A stretch of 64,000 nt of DNA from Beta vulgaris subsp. vulgaris (Eukaryota; Streptophyta; Magnoliopsida; Caryophyllales; Amaranthaceae), in contig NC_079205.1 in assembly GCF_026745355.1 (NCBI RefSeq), forward strand, positions 41,764,682 to 41,828,681, read 5' to 3'. The notes beneath the pieces were generated by a model, which made no database searches, was not told the DNA's origin, and worked only from the letters and a program-made list of their open reading frames with translations. Shown piece after piece: positions 1 through 10,412 of this stretch; the first letter of the stretch is position 1, and every line of letters starts with the position of its first letter. The translations under genes were made by a program, and so were the position numbers.

Positions 1-795
1 TCCTCTTTTCGCCCTCAATTTCTTGTCAATTACAGTTTCCAATTTGATGGAATTTTCGTGACAAATTTGATATCTGCTTGATCAATCTCCTTTATCGATT
101 CCTTAATCTAGCTGCACCATTCTCCTCAATTACAGTAGCGATCTTCGTGACAAATTTGATGGAATTTTCTGTCATTGATTTAATGTGGATTTGTACAATC
201 ATGTTATTGGATATCTGCTTTATCAATCTCCTTAATCTAGCTGCACCAAATTTACAAGCTTGCTTACCTGATTCAGTGTTCATCGTTGCCACTGATAGGA
301 ATTTCTGGGAAATTTTAATTTTGAATCAAGAAAATAAATGTTGTACTAAGAGTAAGATGATTATTGTCCGCATGAAAATTATGGGGTTTAATAATGAAAT
401 TCGTGTATTATTTTTTATGATAATTCAACTGTATGGTTGTACACTATTAATAATTACCCATCCTGATCCACAATAATTTTCATGGATCATCTATTGGATA
501 TTTGGTACAATCATGTTATTGAATCACTTTTTAAAAATTATTGTCTGGTTAGTCTAATGTGGATTTGTATAGTGGTCAAAGGTGCAAGCTAGCAATTTGA
601 ATTATGTTAAATTATGTTGAATTCTCTCCCTTCCTAGTTGATGGTTGTTGTTCCCCCTACTTCTATGATTCAACTTGGCTTCTCTAAATAAATTATGCTA
701 GTTACTTGATGACAGCTTATATGTGAATGGTGATGAGTTGATGCTCTTTGTGATATGGATGACGCTTTGTGCCAACTTATAATAACTAGTATGAG
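1..795. other. AT-rich flank with internal direct repeats, no gene
   Basis: I see no convincing coding region here. The segment contains imperfect direct repeats: the phrase gtgacaaatttgat occurs near 58 and 148, gatatctgctt followed by atcaatctcct occurs near 70 and 213, and gtacaatcatgttattg occurs near 196 and 507. It probably belongs to the 5' untranslated part of the Harbinger element that follows, but the 5' terminal inverted repeat is not visible and may lie left of the window. Confidence 0.5.
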
Positions 796-825
796 TTGAA
801 GAATAGTCGTATTAATATAAATTGT

Positions 826-3105
826 ATGTCATTGTCTACAGAAATGGCTCCATCTCAATTGACCATAGTAAGGAGATTGAAGAAAAGGCATATAGAATTG
901 TTATTACTTTTCATGATAGTTAACAATATTAACACAATAATGTATTTGTTGATGTGTATGATGGGTATTAGGGGTGTTAATGAGCCAGGGTGGCTCGCAA
1001 ACTGTTCGAGCTCGGCTCGGTCAAAGATCGGTCAAAGCTCGGCTCGAGAGAGCTCGGCTTGAGTTCGAGATCGGCTCGCGACCTTAACGAGCCGAGCCGA
1101 GCCTAGTAGAGTTTGGCTCGAAAGCTCGCAAACATGTTCGAAAAATTTTAAAGTACAAATTTTTATACATTAATTTCTAACCCAACATGAATCACAATTT
1201 CAAGTCCACTTTAAAATATTTACCAAATTAAAAGTTTTAGCCCAATTAAAAGATACAAACTAAGGGCTTTTTTTTCAGCCCAATTAAAATTTAACAAACA
1301 ATTGAAACACCCAAAACACTTCAACATTCATTCACGATTTCACGCAGCCTACACTTCTACTGCTGCACAGACTTCTTCAAGGGTTTTCGAAAACCCTAAA
1401 TCCCCAATATCCAGTCCAGCGGCGGCGGCGACCAACGTCAGCGACCAACGGCGGCGACCAGCGGCGGCGACCAGCATATTCTCTCGGTGGCGACTGGCGA
1501 GCAACATCTTCGGCGGCGAGCAGGATGACAGGTTTGTTCATAGTTTTCATTTTTTTTTCGATTTAATCTGAATTCGAAATTTCTATGTGCCATTGTATGA
1601 TGAATTCGAAGTTTTTCTATTTAATCTGAATTCGAAGTTTTTTTCGATTTACAGCACTTGTTTATACAATCTTTCTGTGGAAAAACTATTCAGTCGAGTT
1701 GGTATAATTGCTAGAAATATTTTCGAGCTTTTTCGAGCTGAACAGTTCGCGAACTCTTTCGAGCCGAGCCTCGAGCCGAGCCGAATTTTTTTTTTTCGAA
1801 CTCGAGCCGAGCCCATATTTTCGAGCTCGAGCCGAGCTCGGACCCTCACATTCTCGAGCCGAGCCGAGCCCTGTTCGGTCTCGGTTCGGCTCGTTAACAC
1901 CCCTAATGGGTATAGTTACCCATCAAATTGAGCGACCAAGATATAGTAAGAGTGAGAAGAAATTTCTAAGACAAGAGCATTTGAATACACTAATCAAGCA
2001 TAATGATATAGCTTGTAAAAGTGAACTTCACGTCAATAGAAAAACCTTTTATGTCCTCTGTGAGATGGTTAGAGATATTGGAGGTTTAAACGGTACTCGC
2101 AATATGTCTTTAGAAGAAATTGTGGCCACGTTTTTGTACACATTGGCTCATCACTTAAAAAATAGGACAATTGGAAGTCATTTTTTCGAAGTGGAGAAAG
2201 TGTCAGTAGAAATTTTCATCGATGTCTTCTGGCTATTCTGAAGCTACATACACACTTTTTATCATTCTTTAAAAAATCCATCACGTTGTTGATTGTGAAC
2301 TTATTGCTCTTAATTTGTTGTTATGTAGAATTGTTTAGGAGCTTTAGATGGAACTCACATTAGTGTTCAAGTGCCAAGTGAGGATAGACCAAAGTATCGA
2401 ACGAGGAAAGGTTCTATTGCTATGAATGTTTTAGGTGTATGTAATCCTAATTTGGAATTCATATATGTGCAACCTGGTTGGGAAGGATCTGCTCATGATG
2501 GACGTGTCCTTCGAGATGCTATTAGTAGGCCTAATGGTTTGAAAGTGTCACAAGGTATTCATATCTAGACCTAAGATTTTATATTGTAGTATTCGAATAA
2601 CCAATGTCATGACTTATTTGTTTGTCGTATTTCAAGGTGCTTACTATTTGTAGTTGCGGGATACACAAATTGTGAAGGGTTTGTAGCACCATATACAGGT
2701 CATCGATATCACCTTAAAGAGTGGGGGGACCGACAACCAATTAGTGTAGAGGAATACTTCAACATGAAACATTCTAAGGCTAGAAACATTATTGAGAGAT
2801 GTTTTGGACTTTTGAAAGGAAGATGATGTATTTTAAGGCCCCCTTCCTTTTTTCCAATACGTACTCATGGGAGTATAGTTGAAGCATGTGTCTTGCTACA
2901 CAATCTTATTCGAAAGCATATGCCAACATATGACACTATGTATTTTGATTCTAATAGTGATGAAGAAAGTGACGATGAGGATCTTGATGGTGAAGTTGAG
3001 TATATTACTCATATAGCGACTTCATATGCTTGGACTACTTCTAGGAACAACTTAGCACAAAATTTGTTTAATAATTGGAAAGCTAGGCGTAGTAATCAAG
3101 CATAA
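826..3105 (+). pseudogene. PIF/Harbinger transposase, broken
   Basis: This encodes a Harbinger-type DDE nuclease that would cut and rejoin the element at TTA-like targets. The N-terminal helical domain spans 826-968 and 1914-2240, the first catalytic block (LDGTH) lies in the exon at 2329-2554, which also holds the second Asp (SAHDGRVL), and the last exon 2637-3105 holds the third acidic residue in the block IIERCFG. Introns are inferred at about 2243-2328 and 2555-2636 from GT/AG ends. Damage: a hAT element sits in the first exon (969-1905 plus one TSD copy), there is a 1-nt frameshift near 2185, a TGA replaces a Trp codon near 2826, and the segment after 2240 seems shortened. The first ATG is at 826; the upstream TTG codon is unlikely to start it. 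The C-terminus is acidic. It is the partner of the downstream Myb/SANT gene. Confidence 0.88.
969..1905 (+). mobile_element. Non-autonomous hAT element, 937 bp, copy 1
   Basis: Perfect 12-bp terminal inverted repeats (TAGGGGTGTTAA at 969-980 and its complement at 1894-1905) are flanked by a perfect 8-bp target duplication ATGGGTAT (961-968 and 1906-1913). This is the hAT signature. Both subterminal arms are packed with GGCTCG/CGAGCC motifs, likely transposase-binding repeats. The centre carries a GC-rich GGCGGCGAC-type repeat and an open frame without a good ATG. No transposase is encoded. It interrupts the Harbinger transposase, so it is the younger of the two. A second copy lies at 9482-10412 in the opposite orientation. 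Confidence 0.95.
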
Positions 3106-3320
3106 GTTGTTTGTTTATTTTCCTACTTTTGTTTAGCATCGATTTGGTTGTATTGTTATGGTGTAATTTTTTCCTTATGTTGTAAAAGAATTATTTCTGT
3201 ATCTTTTATGAGTATGACAATATTTGTTCCTTTCATTAGTATGCATATACTTTTTCTATTTTTCTTAAGCTTATTTTTATATTTATCTTGTTTGTTCATA
3301 TATGATATATTTTGAATAGG

Positions 3321-4284
3321 ATGGATGTTGGTCAAATTATTCAAAGTGGAAGGCGGAAAAATAAGCGATCATGGACTAAACTCGAAGAAGAATGTTTAAT
3401 CAATGGATTGGTAGAAATGAGTGTCGACCCATCATGGAAAGCAGATGGGAGTTTCAAGAGTGGTTTCAAAAATAAATTGGAAGAGAAAATGAATGAAAAA
3501 AACCCCTGGATGTGGGTTGAAAGTCGTTCCTCATATTGAATCGAAAATCAAATGGTTCAAGGATAAGTACAACGTGCTCACTGAAATGTTTCGTACTTTT
3601 GGTTTTTCTTGGGATAATGAGAAGAATATGATTGTTTGTGAGAGACAATCATATGAAGATTTCTGCAGGGTACTATTATATCCTAATTACTTCAATATGT
3701 GTAGTTTTAATTTCATCAAATATTAATATTTTTTGTTCTTGTTTCAGCAACACAAAAATGCTCAAGGATTGTGGAATGTTCCTTTTCCATTCTTTGAACA
3801 GTTGGCGATCGTTTTCGGTGTTGATCGAGCTACTGGACTACAATATGAGACTTTTGTGGAAGCTATTGCCAATCAGGAAAAAGAGACTATTAAACTAGAT
3901 AAAGATGGTAGTGATGAAGATGATGAACCTGATGATAATGAGTCCGTAAATCAATCAAAGCAATCAACTCCAAGTGAACCTTCTTCAAAAAAACGAAAGA
4001 AAGAAAAGACTACAAAGGGACAAGGAAGGAAGATAAAGACTCCTGAGGTTGTGGACTTGACTTCTTCTTTTAATAATATGTCTTCTAGCTTTTCAGGTTA
4101 TATGAATGAAACGAACATGCACATGGCGACTATTGCAAGAGCCTTCTCCACTACACAACAACATTAGCAGGCCATCATGGCTCGTGAATAAGTCGAAGAA
4201 AATCAAAAGAGTAATTTGATAAATGAATTGCTTAACATTTCAAGGTTGACAAGATTTGAAATAATGGAAGCTTCCAAAAGATAA
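3321..4284 (+). pseudogene. Harbinger Myb/SANT-like accessory protein, broken
   Basis: This is the second gene of the Harbinger element. In the family it encodes a Myb/SANT-like DNA-binding protein that helps bring the transposase to the nucleus and to the element ends. The SANT-like helix region begins right after the start (RSWTKLEEECLINGL, about residues 15-30) and is followed by the conserved GCGLKVVPHIESKIKWFK block in a shifted frame. A GT/AG intron lies at 3670-3747. The second exon carries an acidic stretch and a Lys-rich KKRKKEK nuclear-localisation-like stretch. Damage: a 1-nt frameshift in the A/C run near 3500 and two in-frame stops at 4165 (TAG) and 4189 (TAA). The natural end, by homology of the downstream LLNISRLTRFEIMEASKR block, is the TAA at 4282. 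The start at ATG 3321 is preferred over the upstream TTG. Confidence 0.82.
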
Positions 4285-4439
4285 ACATATTATGGCAACA
4301 AAAATTTGAATTGTTGATAGATAGCAACATATATTATTTTTTTGTTACCTATTATAAAGTGACGTTTTTTACTCTAATTTTTCAACAAATAAAAGAAACA
4401 TATTTTTGATTTGTTGCTATTGGAAACTAGTTGTTTTAC

Positions 4440-4870
4440 TATTTGTTGCTAGATATCATCGTATTTTCAATTTGTTGTCATATAACAACAAACTACGACA
4501 ACAAATATTTGGTTTGTTGTCATTATAAACAATTAATTTACTATTTGTTGTTAGATGGCATCATATTTGCGATTTGTTGTCATTTAACAACAAATTACGA
4601 CAACCAATTGTGGCTCTGTTGACATTAGGAACAATTAATTTTACTAACTGTTACTAGATGGCATCATATTTCCAATTTGTTGCAATTTAGCAACAAATTA
4701 CCAAAACCAATATTTCATTCATTGATCACATTAGAAACAATTAATTTTATGGTTTGTTGATAGATGACATCATATTTTCATTATGTTGCTATTTAGAAAC
4801 AAATATGGAAATAGATATTTGATTTGTTATCGTTGGAAACAATATATTTTATTATTTGTTGTTGAAATAA
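4440..4870. repeat. Tandem repeat, about 103-bp unit, four copies
   Basis: A unit containing a TTGTTG-like string, TAGATGGCATCATATTT and then TTTAACAACAAATTACGACAA recurs with starts near 4443, 4545, 4648 and 4753. The copies are diverged but collinear. They form the repeat-rich part of the CACTA-like segment. Confidence 0.7.
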
Positions 4871-4892
4871 CATCAGTTTTTTCCAAAAATGT

Positions 4893-4936
4893 GTCCCACA
4901 TCGAAGAAAGATTAGCCAAACTACCACTTTATATAT
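4893..4936 (+). promoter_or_regulatory. snRNA-like USE plus TATA pair (tentative)
   Basis: GTCCCACATCG at 4893-4903 matches the plant U-snRNA upstream sequence element RTCCCACATCG exactly. A TTTATATAT box follows at 4928-4936, about 25 bp after it, closer to the spacing of Pol III snRNA promoters than to the longer Pol II spacing. I do not recognise any snRNA downstream. The same string can also begin some LTRs, and this may be a retroelement relic. Confidence 0.35.
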
Positions 4937-5629
4937 CAAGAAATTTCATACACTATTATCAATTTCTATTAGTATCAGTATGCAAATATCATTCAGAACT
5001 GTAAGTGGACTGACTCTCCTTCAGGTTAACCCACGTTGTATGAAGAGTGCATTAGTTAAAGTGTAACTCTATAACAATCAAAAGTTTGTTACTATTTTTA
5101 GCAACCAATATCAATAATTTGTTACTAATGTCTAGCAACAAAACATTAATAATTTGTTGCGATAAGTCGCAACAATCATTTATAACTCGTTACTAGAGTT
5201 GGCAACAAATTTGCCAAATATAGAAACCAACATGGCAACAATATTTCAATGGATGCTATGTGGCAACAAAAATGTTTCATATTTTGTAGCTAAAATCATA
5301 TGGAAACAACCTTTTAGCAACAACTATTTTTTGTTTCCAATTTGTTGCTAACGCGAGTTAGCAACAAATTTCTCATGAATACCAACAATTTTTTACTATT
5401 GCTAAATTGATTTATTTTTGTAGTGGATTGACCTCTAATTCAAGTGAACTATCCCTCTTATACCAATGTCCAGATGAGGAATGGAGAAAAGATTTTATTG
5501 TCAACCTCATTCATCCTAACTTGGGAACATGAAGACACAAAGATGCTTGATTTAACCCTTGTTAAGATTTCATGTTGGATTTTTACAACTATGTTGGACT
5601 ATTATATTTTGTGGTGTTTTTATATTGGT

Positions 5630-5826
5630 TTGGACACTTTATATTGATGTTTTAAATATTCTTGTAGAGCTTTGGTGTATTGAATTTGAGCATGATTTAG
5701 GAATTTTAGACACTATATGGATATGGCTACTTAAGACACTTTATATTGATGATTTAAATACTCTTGTAGACCGTACTATATATATATATATATATATATA
5801 TAGTATATAATTATATTATATATACA
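5630..5826. repeat. 103-bp direct duplication followed by (TA)n
   Basis: The phrase GACACTTTATATTGATG, a TTTAAATA string and TCTTGTAGA occurs near 5634 and again near 5737. It is followed by a TA microsatellite at about 5777-5805 and more TA-rich DNA. No gene is seen between 5426 and 6030. Confidence 0.7.
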
Positions 5827-6033
5827 TATAGCTGGTACAATTATATTAAAATAAAAACTGGATGCGAAATCCATTCCAAAAGTGAACCAAACAGTAGAAA
5901 TGGACATTGAATCCATTACAGAATTGAACCAGGCCAAATAGTTTGAAACTGGTATGGGGTTCTGGATTCATACCACCCTGGTATGGACATCCATACCATT
6001 CCATTCCAGTTCAGTGAATCAAACAGGCCCTTA

Positions 6034-7695
6034 GTAAAGGTTTAAAATCAAAAACAAAAAATTGAAAATGAAAATAAACCCAACAGCTTTTGCCACATCA
6101 CCATTTAACTTGCTGGTAACATTTACTTTTCACCAAATTTTAAGTAATTGTAATGTTTGCTTAATATAAGATAATCCAAATGTTGACTTAATTTAAGAAC
6201 ACCGGGCAAATATTTACTTTATATGATTTGCTTATGACAAATATAATATTTAATTCACCTCAAGATACTATATCATAAATTTGGAACTGAATATTGTATT
6301 GTGACAAAACACAATAATATCTAAATTTAACACTCTATCTTTGTTCAATAACACAATATTGGGGCTTAATATTTGGTCGTGGCCCATAGTATATGGCCCA
6401 ACAATATCGAGGTGTAACATTTAATTGATAAAGAATGGTAGCTGAACACAATATTGTCATTGTATAATATGAATATGTTATAAAGAAACTAAGACAATAT
6501 TATCACTCTATTGGTTATAAATTAGTATAACGACTTTTGATATGTTGTAATATTATAAAGAATGACAATCATATGTTTATAATTACCGTTCATATGAGGC
6601 GTAAGTGATAATAATGAGGGTTCATATGCTGTACAATAACAATAAACATAACAACAATTTGTATAAATGAGTAAAGTTACTAAACTAATACTTACAGTAT
6701 TGGCTACTGGCTTATTGCGTTTATGCGTTATTACAATGGAGTATATACGTAAACAATATACATTAAAGTCACTTATGGTCAATCATCAAACGATTACGTC
6801 AAATCAAATAGTTACTAAACTTGTTAACTACTATATAGTAACTTAGCACTTAATCAGTTACTCACTTAGACCTAATAACCTAGTAATTCACTAACTTATT
6901 AGTTGTCAATTGTTATTAATCTTGTTTTTTTGTTTTAGGATATTTCGGGTTTAGGGATTAAGGTTTAGGGTTTTCGGTTCATTTGCAGATATCTGAAATT
7001 ATACAAATCATGGAAATTTATTGGATACCCTATCGGAAAAAATTATTTTCAAGTCCGGATATCCGAAATATCCGATGATTTGATTCGAAACTTATTTTAC
7101 AAACTTTACCTTTGAACATTTCAATTTCGGATATCTGGCCCGATCCGTTCGTTTCGAATATATCTGAAACATTCGGATCGGATATCCGAAATGAACACCC
7201 CTTTTACATTAACTAAAGTCTTCTTATATTTGTAGATACCCCAAACATCATTGGCATAACAAACCCATTCGAACACAATTATAATAATGGTTAAATGGGA
7301 TCCAACACAATACTACTAATTATAAACACAAGATTCTCTTATAGAAACACAATACAACTTTAACATGCTTTATGATATAATCCCTTATACGCCTATGAAT
7401 CACACAAAAGTACTACAAGGAGGACTTTTTTTAGGGGGGGAAACCAAATGAACATTAAACAATATAAAACAATACTATGATTTTGGTTTTGGCGCCAAAA
7501 AATTTTCATTATTGTGGGTACATATATACTACTACATGGGAAATGGATAACGATGACATGTTCGTTGTATTTTGCGCGTCGGTTTGCTTTCTTTTGTAAC
7601 GATCTACTTAATGCAAGTGTAATTTTAAGTACCTCACTTAGCATTATAATGGTTGTATGGATAATTTTAAGTACTTTCTATAATTATGGTTTTAA
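6034..7695. other. AT-rich intergenic DNA with a degenerate MITE fragment
   Basis: No gene is supported. At about 7050-7203 GGATATCCGAAAT motifs end in GAACACCCCTTT, which matches the 3' end of the hAT MITE at 11576-11892. The opposite end is missing, so this is a truncated relative. A short telomere-like stretch (GGGTTTAGGGATTAAGGTTT) lies near 6948-6975. The rest is unremarkable. Confidence 0.55.
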
Positions 7696-8057
7696 ATGAA
7701 GCATCGTATTGTGTTTATCATTTCCGCTATATTGTCGACAACATATGTAATGGTGTTAAGGTGGCTTTACCTTATAAGTTCAAAAAACTTATGTCCAACT
7801 AAGCAACATATTGTGTTTTTGTTTTGTCATGTATTGTCAAATTGATAGAAATGGTGTTCATGTGAACATTTTCCACGCATGCCTTTTTTTCTTATGAAAC
7901 CACGTCGTAAATTACTTATTAATGTGATAGTAAAAATAGTGTTATTAATAGTCAATCATTTAGATGTGAAAAAAGAACTAATATGCGTTAACTCTTTTTT
8001 TCATTAACGTTCAATATAATATTCGTTTTGGGTAATTTATACTTGTTATAAGGTTTT

Positions 8058-9004
8058 CTAAAATTTTTTGCACGCGATGCGTGCTTGAATTTTTTTCGAA
8101 ACAGAAACTCGATTTTCTTCGACATAAGAGTAAAAATTTGAACATTACACATACAAAGTATAATTGTTTTTAGTTGCAAAATTTGATTGGTTTAGTTTTT
8201 GTCACTTAAGTCTCTCACCATTCTTTTCCTTTTTTTTTTTTACTTTCAAAGTTAAGTTCTATGAACAAAATAGATATTTTATTGAATTTATTTATGATTT
8301 ATTAATATCATAATTTTTTAGTTGAATTTTGAATTATGTACAATACTTCATAAAATTGTAAAGAAAGTGGACATTTTGATTTCAAGTCAATTTTTTCATA
8401 GGTTGTAGTTTGTAAGTGTTTTTAAGTTTTTGTAAAGCTTCCTCGTTTTAGTGATTTGCATAACGCAAATTATGCAATTTTATGATTTTAGTTGACCTGT
8501 GAGTGATTGTTATAATTATATTTTTGGAATTTTTGTTTGAAACCCCTTTTGATTTGTAAGTGAATTTGTAATTTAGAATGGGAAGGGCGTAACATAGTCT
8601 CTTTATTCGGGGACACCATAGCTCCCCCCATTCCCTTATATAATAGAGATATGTTGTACTTTAATTTTGAATGATATTTTACATAAACCTTTTTACCTTG
8701 ATAATTAATCGCTATTATATGATAGAAAAAGATAGGTCCAAATATATGTAAAAGTTTCATTATATATAGGAAATACTATAAAAAAGTAAATAATGTTTTT
8801 CCTTGTCTAACTTCTAAATTCTGATTTCACTACAAATACACCTCTTTTTTTTTATCATGACCCACCATTAATTGTGAATGGTTTTTGAGAATAGTGATTT
8901 GTAAGTAAATTTTTGTAAATATTTTTGTATGTATTGACGTTCTAGGTTATTTGTAAGTAAAAAAAAGGACACTATTGCTCCCCCCTTCCCTTATATAATA
9001 GAGA
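8058..9004 (-). mobile_element. Non-autonomous Helitron, about 947 bp, with duplicated 5' end
   Basis: Read on the minus strand, the element starts TCTCTATTATATAAGGG at 9004, a plant Helitron 5' end. It finishes with a perfect 6-bp-stem hairpin (GCACGC-loop-GCGTGC, 8070-8084) about 12 nt before its 3' end at 8058, whose terminal tetranucleotide is TTAG rather than CTRR. The tandem copy at 10448-10480 is the unoccupied site: the flanks join there with only a base or two of difference. A second copy of the 5' end lies internally at about 8610-8648, so two Helitron starts are arranged in tandem. No Rep/helicase gene is present. Confidence 0.8.
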
Positions 9005-9481
9005 TTAGTATATATATGATTTTATTGGATAATAAGTCACACAAATTAAGAGTATACACTAATAGATATTGTTTTTCTTGAAGAAATGATGGTTTTGGTG
9101 TATAAAAAACTAACAACCATTAATTAAGTTTTCTCATGCATATGTTTAATGTAATTAGTATCGATTTGTTAACTAATGAAGGCATCGTATTGTGTTTGTC
9201 AATAACATTTTAATGTCATGTTAAGGTGGCTTTACGTTATAAGTTCAAAAAAATTGTGTCCAACGAAGCAACATATTGTGTTTCTGCATTTATCATGTAT
9301 TGTCAAATTGATAGAAATGGTGTTCATGTGAACATTTTCCACGCATGCCTTTTTTCTTAATAAACCACATCGTAAATTACTTATTAATTTGACATTAAAG
9401 TAGTGTTATTAGTAGTCAATCATTTAGACTTGAAAAAAGAACTAATATGCGTTAACTTTTTTTTTCCATTAACGTTCAATA

Positions 9482-10412
9482 TAGGGGTGTTAACGAGTCG
9501 AACCGAGACCGAACAGGGGTCGGCTCGGCTCGAGAATGTGAGGGTCCGAGCTCGGCTCGAGCTCGAAAATCTGGGCTCGGCTCGAGTTCGAAAAAAAAAA
9601 AAATTCGGCTCGGCTCGAGGCTCGGCTCGAAAGAGTTCGCGAACTGTTCGGCTAGAAAAAGCTCGAAAATATTTCTAGCAATTATACCAACTCGACTGAA
9701 TAGTTTTTCCACAGAAAGATTGTATAAACAAGTGCTGTAAATCGAAAAAAACTTCGAATTCAGATTAAATAGAAAAACTTCGAATTCATCATACAATGGC
9801 ACATAGAAATTTCGAATTCAGATTAAATCGAAAAAAAAAAACGAAAACTATGAACAAACCTGTCATCCTGCTCGCCGCCGAAGATGTTGCTCGCCAGTCG
9901 CCACCGAGAGAATATGCTGGTCGCCGCCGTTGGTCGCTGCCGTTGGTCGCCGCCGCCGCTGGACTGGATATTGGGGATTTAGGGTTTTCGAAAACCCTTG
10001 AAGAAGTCTGTGCAGCAGTAGAAGTGTAGGCTGTAGCGTGAAATCGTGAATGAACGTTGAAGTGTTTTGGGTGTTTCAATTGTTTGTTAAATTTTAATTG
10101 GGCTGAAAAAAGAGCCCTTAGTTTGTATCTTTTAATTGGGCTAAAACTTTTAATTTGGTAAATATTTTAAAGTGGACTTGAAATTGTAATTCATGTTGGG
10201 TTAGAAATTAATGTATAAAAATTTGTACTTTAAAATTTTTCGAACATGTTTGCGAGCTTTCGAGCCGATCTCTACTAGGCTCGGCTCGGCTCGTTAAGGT
10301 CGCGAGCCGATCTCGAACTCAAGCCGAGCCCTCTCGAGCCGAGCTTTGACCGATCTTTGACCGAGCCGAGCTCGAACAGTTTGCGAGCCACCCTGGCTCA
10401 TTAACACCCCTA
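9482..10412 (-). mobile_element. Non-autonomous hAT element, 931 bp, copy 2
   Basis: The element has perfect 12-bp terminal inverted repeats (TAGGGGTGTTAA and its complement) and a perfect 8-bp target duplication GTTCAATA (9474-9481 and 10413-10420). It is the same family as the element at 969-1905, inverted, with the same GGCTCG-rich arms and GC-rich core. It sits in the second unit of the 530-bp tandem repeat. The two copies differ by scattered substitutions and small indels. No transposase is encoded. Confidence 0.95.

Larger units (their letters stand above)
4290..5425. mobile_element. CACTA-type terminus with subterminal TTGTTGC/GCAACAA repeats
   Basis: The stretch ends at 5425 with ATTTTTGTAGTG, the reverse complement of the CACTACAAAAAT terminus typical of CACTA (En/Spm) transposons. 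Upstream the DNA is dense in TTGTTGC and GCAACAAA motifs in both orientations, as expected of CACTA subterminal repeats. I could not find the opposite CACTA end or a 3-bp target duplication, so the left boundary is only the end of the Harbinger second gene. No CACTA transposase is present. Confidence 0.5.
1..6030 (+). mobile_element. Degenerate PIF/Harbinger DNA transposon (5' end not seen)
   Basis: Two diagnostic genes in the same orientation define the element: a DDE transposase (826-3105) and a Myb/SANT-like partner protein (3321-4284), the usual two-gene content of plant PIF/Harbinger transposons. The right end is inferred at 6030, where the sequence ends AATCAAACAGGCCC and is followed by TTA, matching Tourist/Harbinger termini (GGGCCTGTTTG in reverse) and their 3-bp TTA target site. 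The matching left terminus is not visible and may lie left of the window. It is also possible that 5826-6030 is a separate MITE end. Both genes are broken, so the element is dead. Confidence 0.65.

Noticed and set aside
1302..1571. Open frame shared by both hAT copies (also 9789-10079 minus)
   Set aside because: It begins at a TTG without a good ATG, its content comes from GGCGGCGAC-type repeats, and I recognise no domain. It is kept only as part of the hAT element.
1587..2241. Open frames rich in SSRA/RAEP in the hAT arms
   Set aside because: They are by-products of GGCTCG/CGAGCC repeats read in several frames on both strands.
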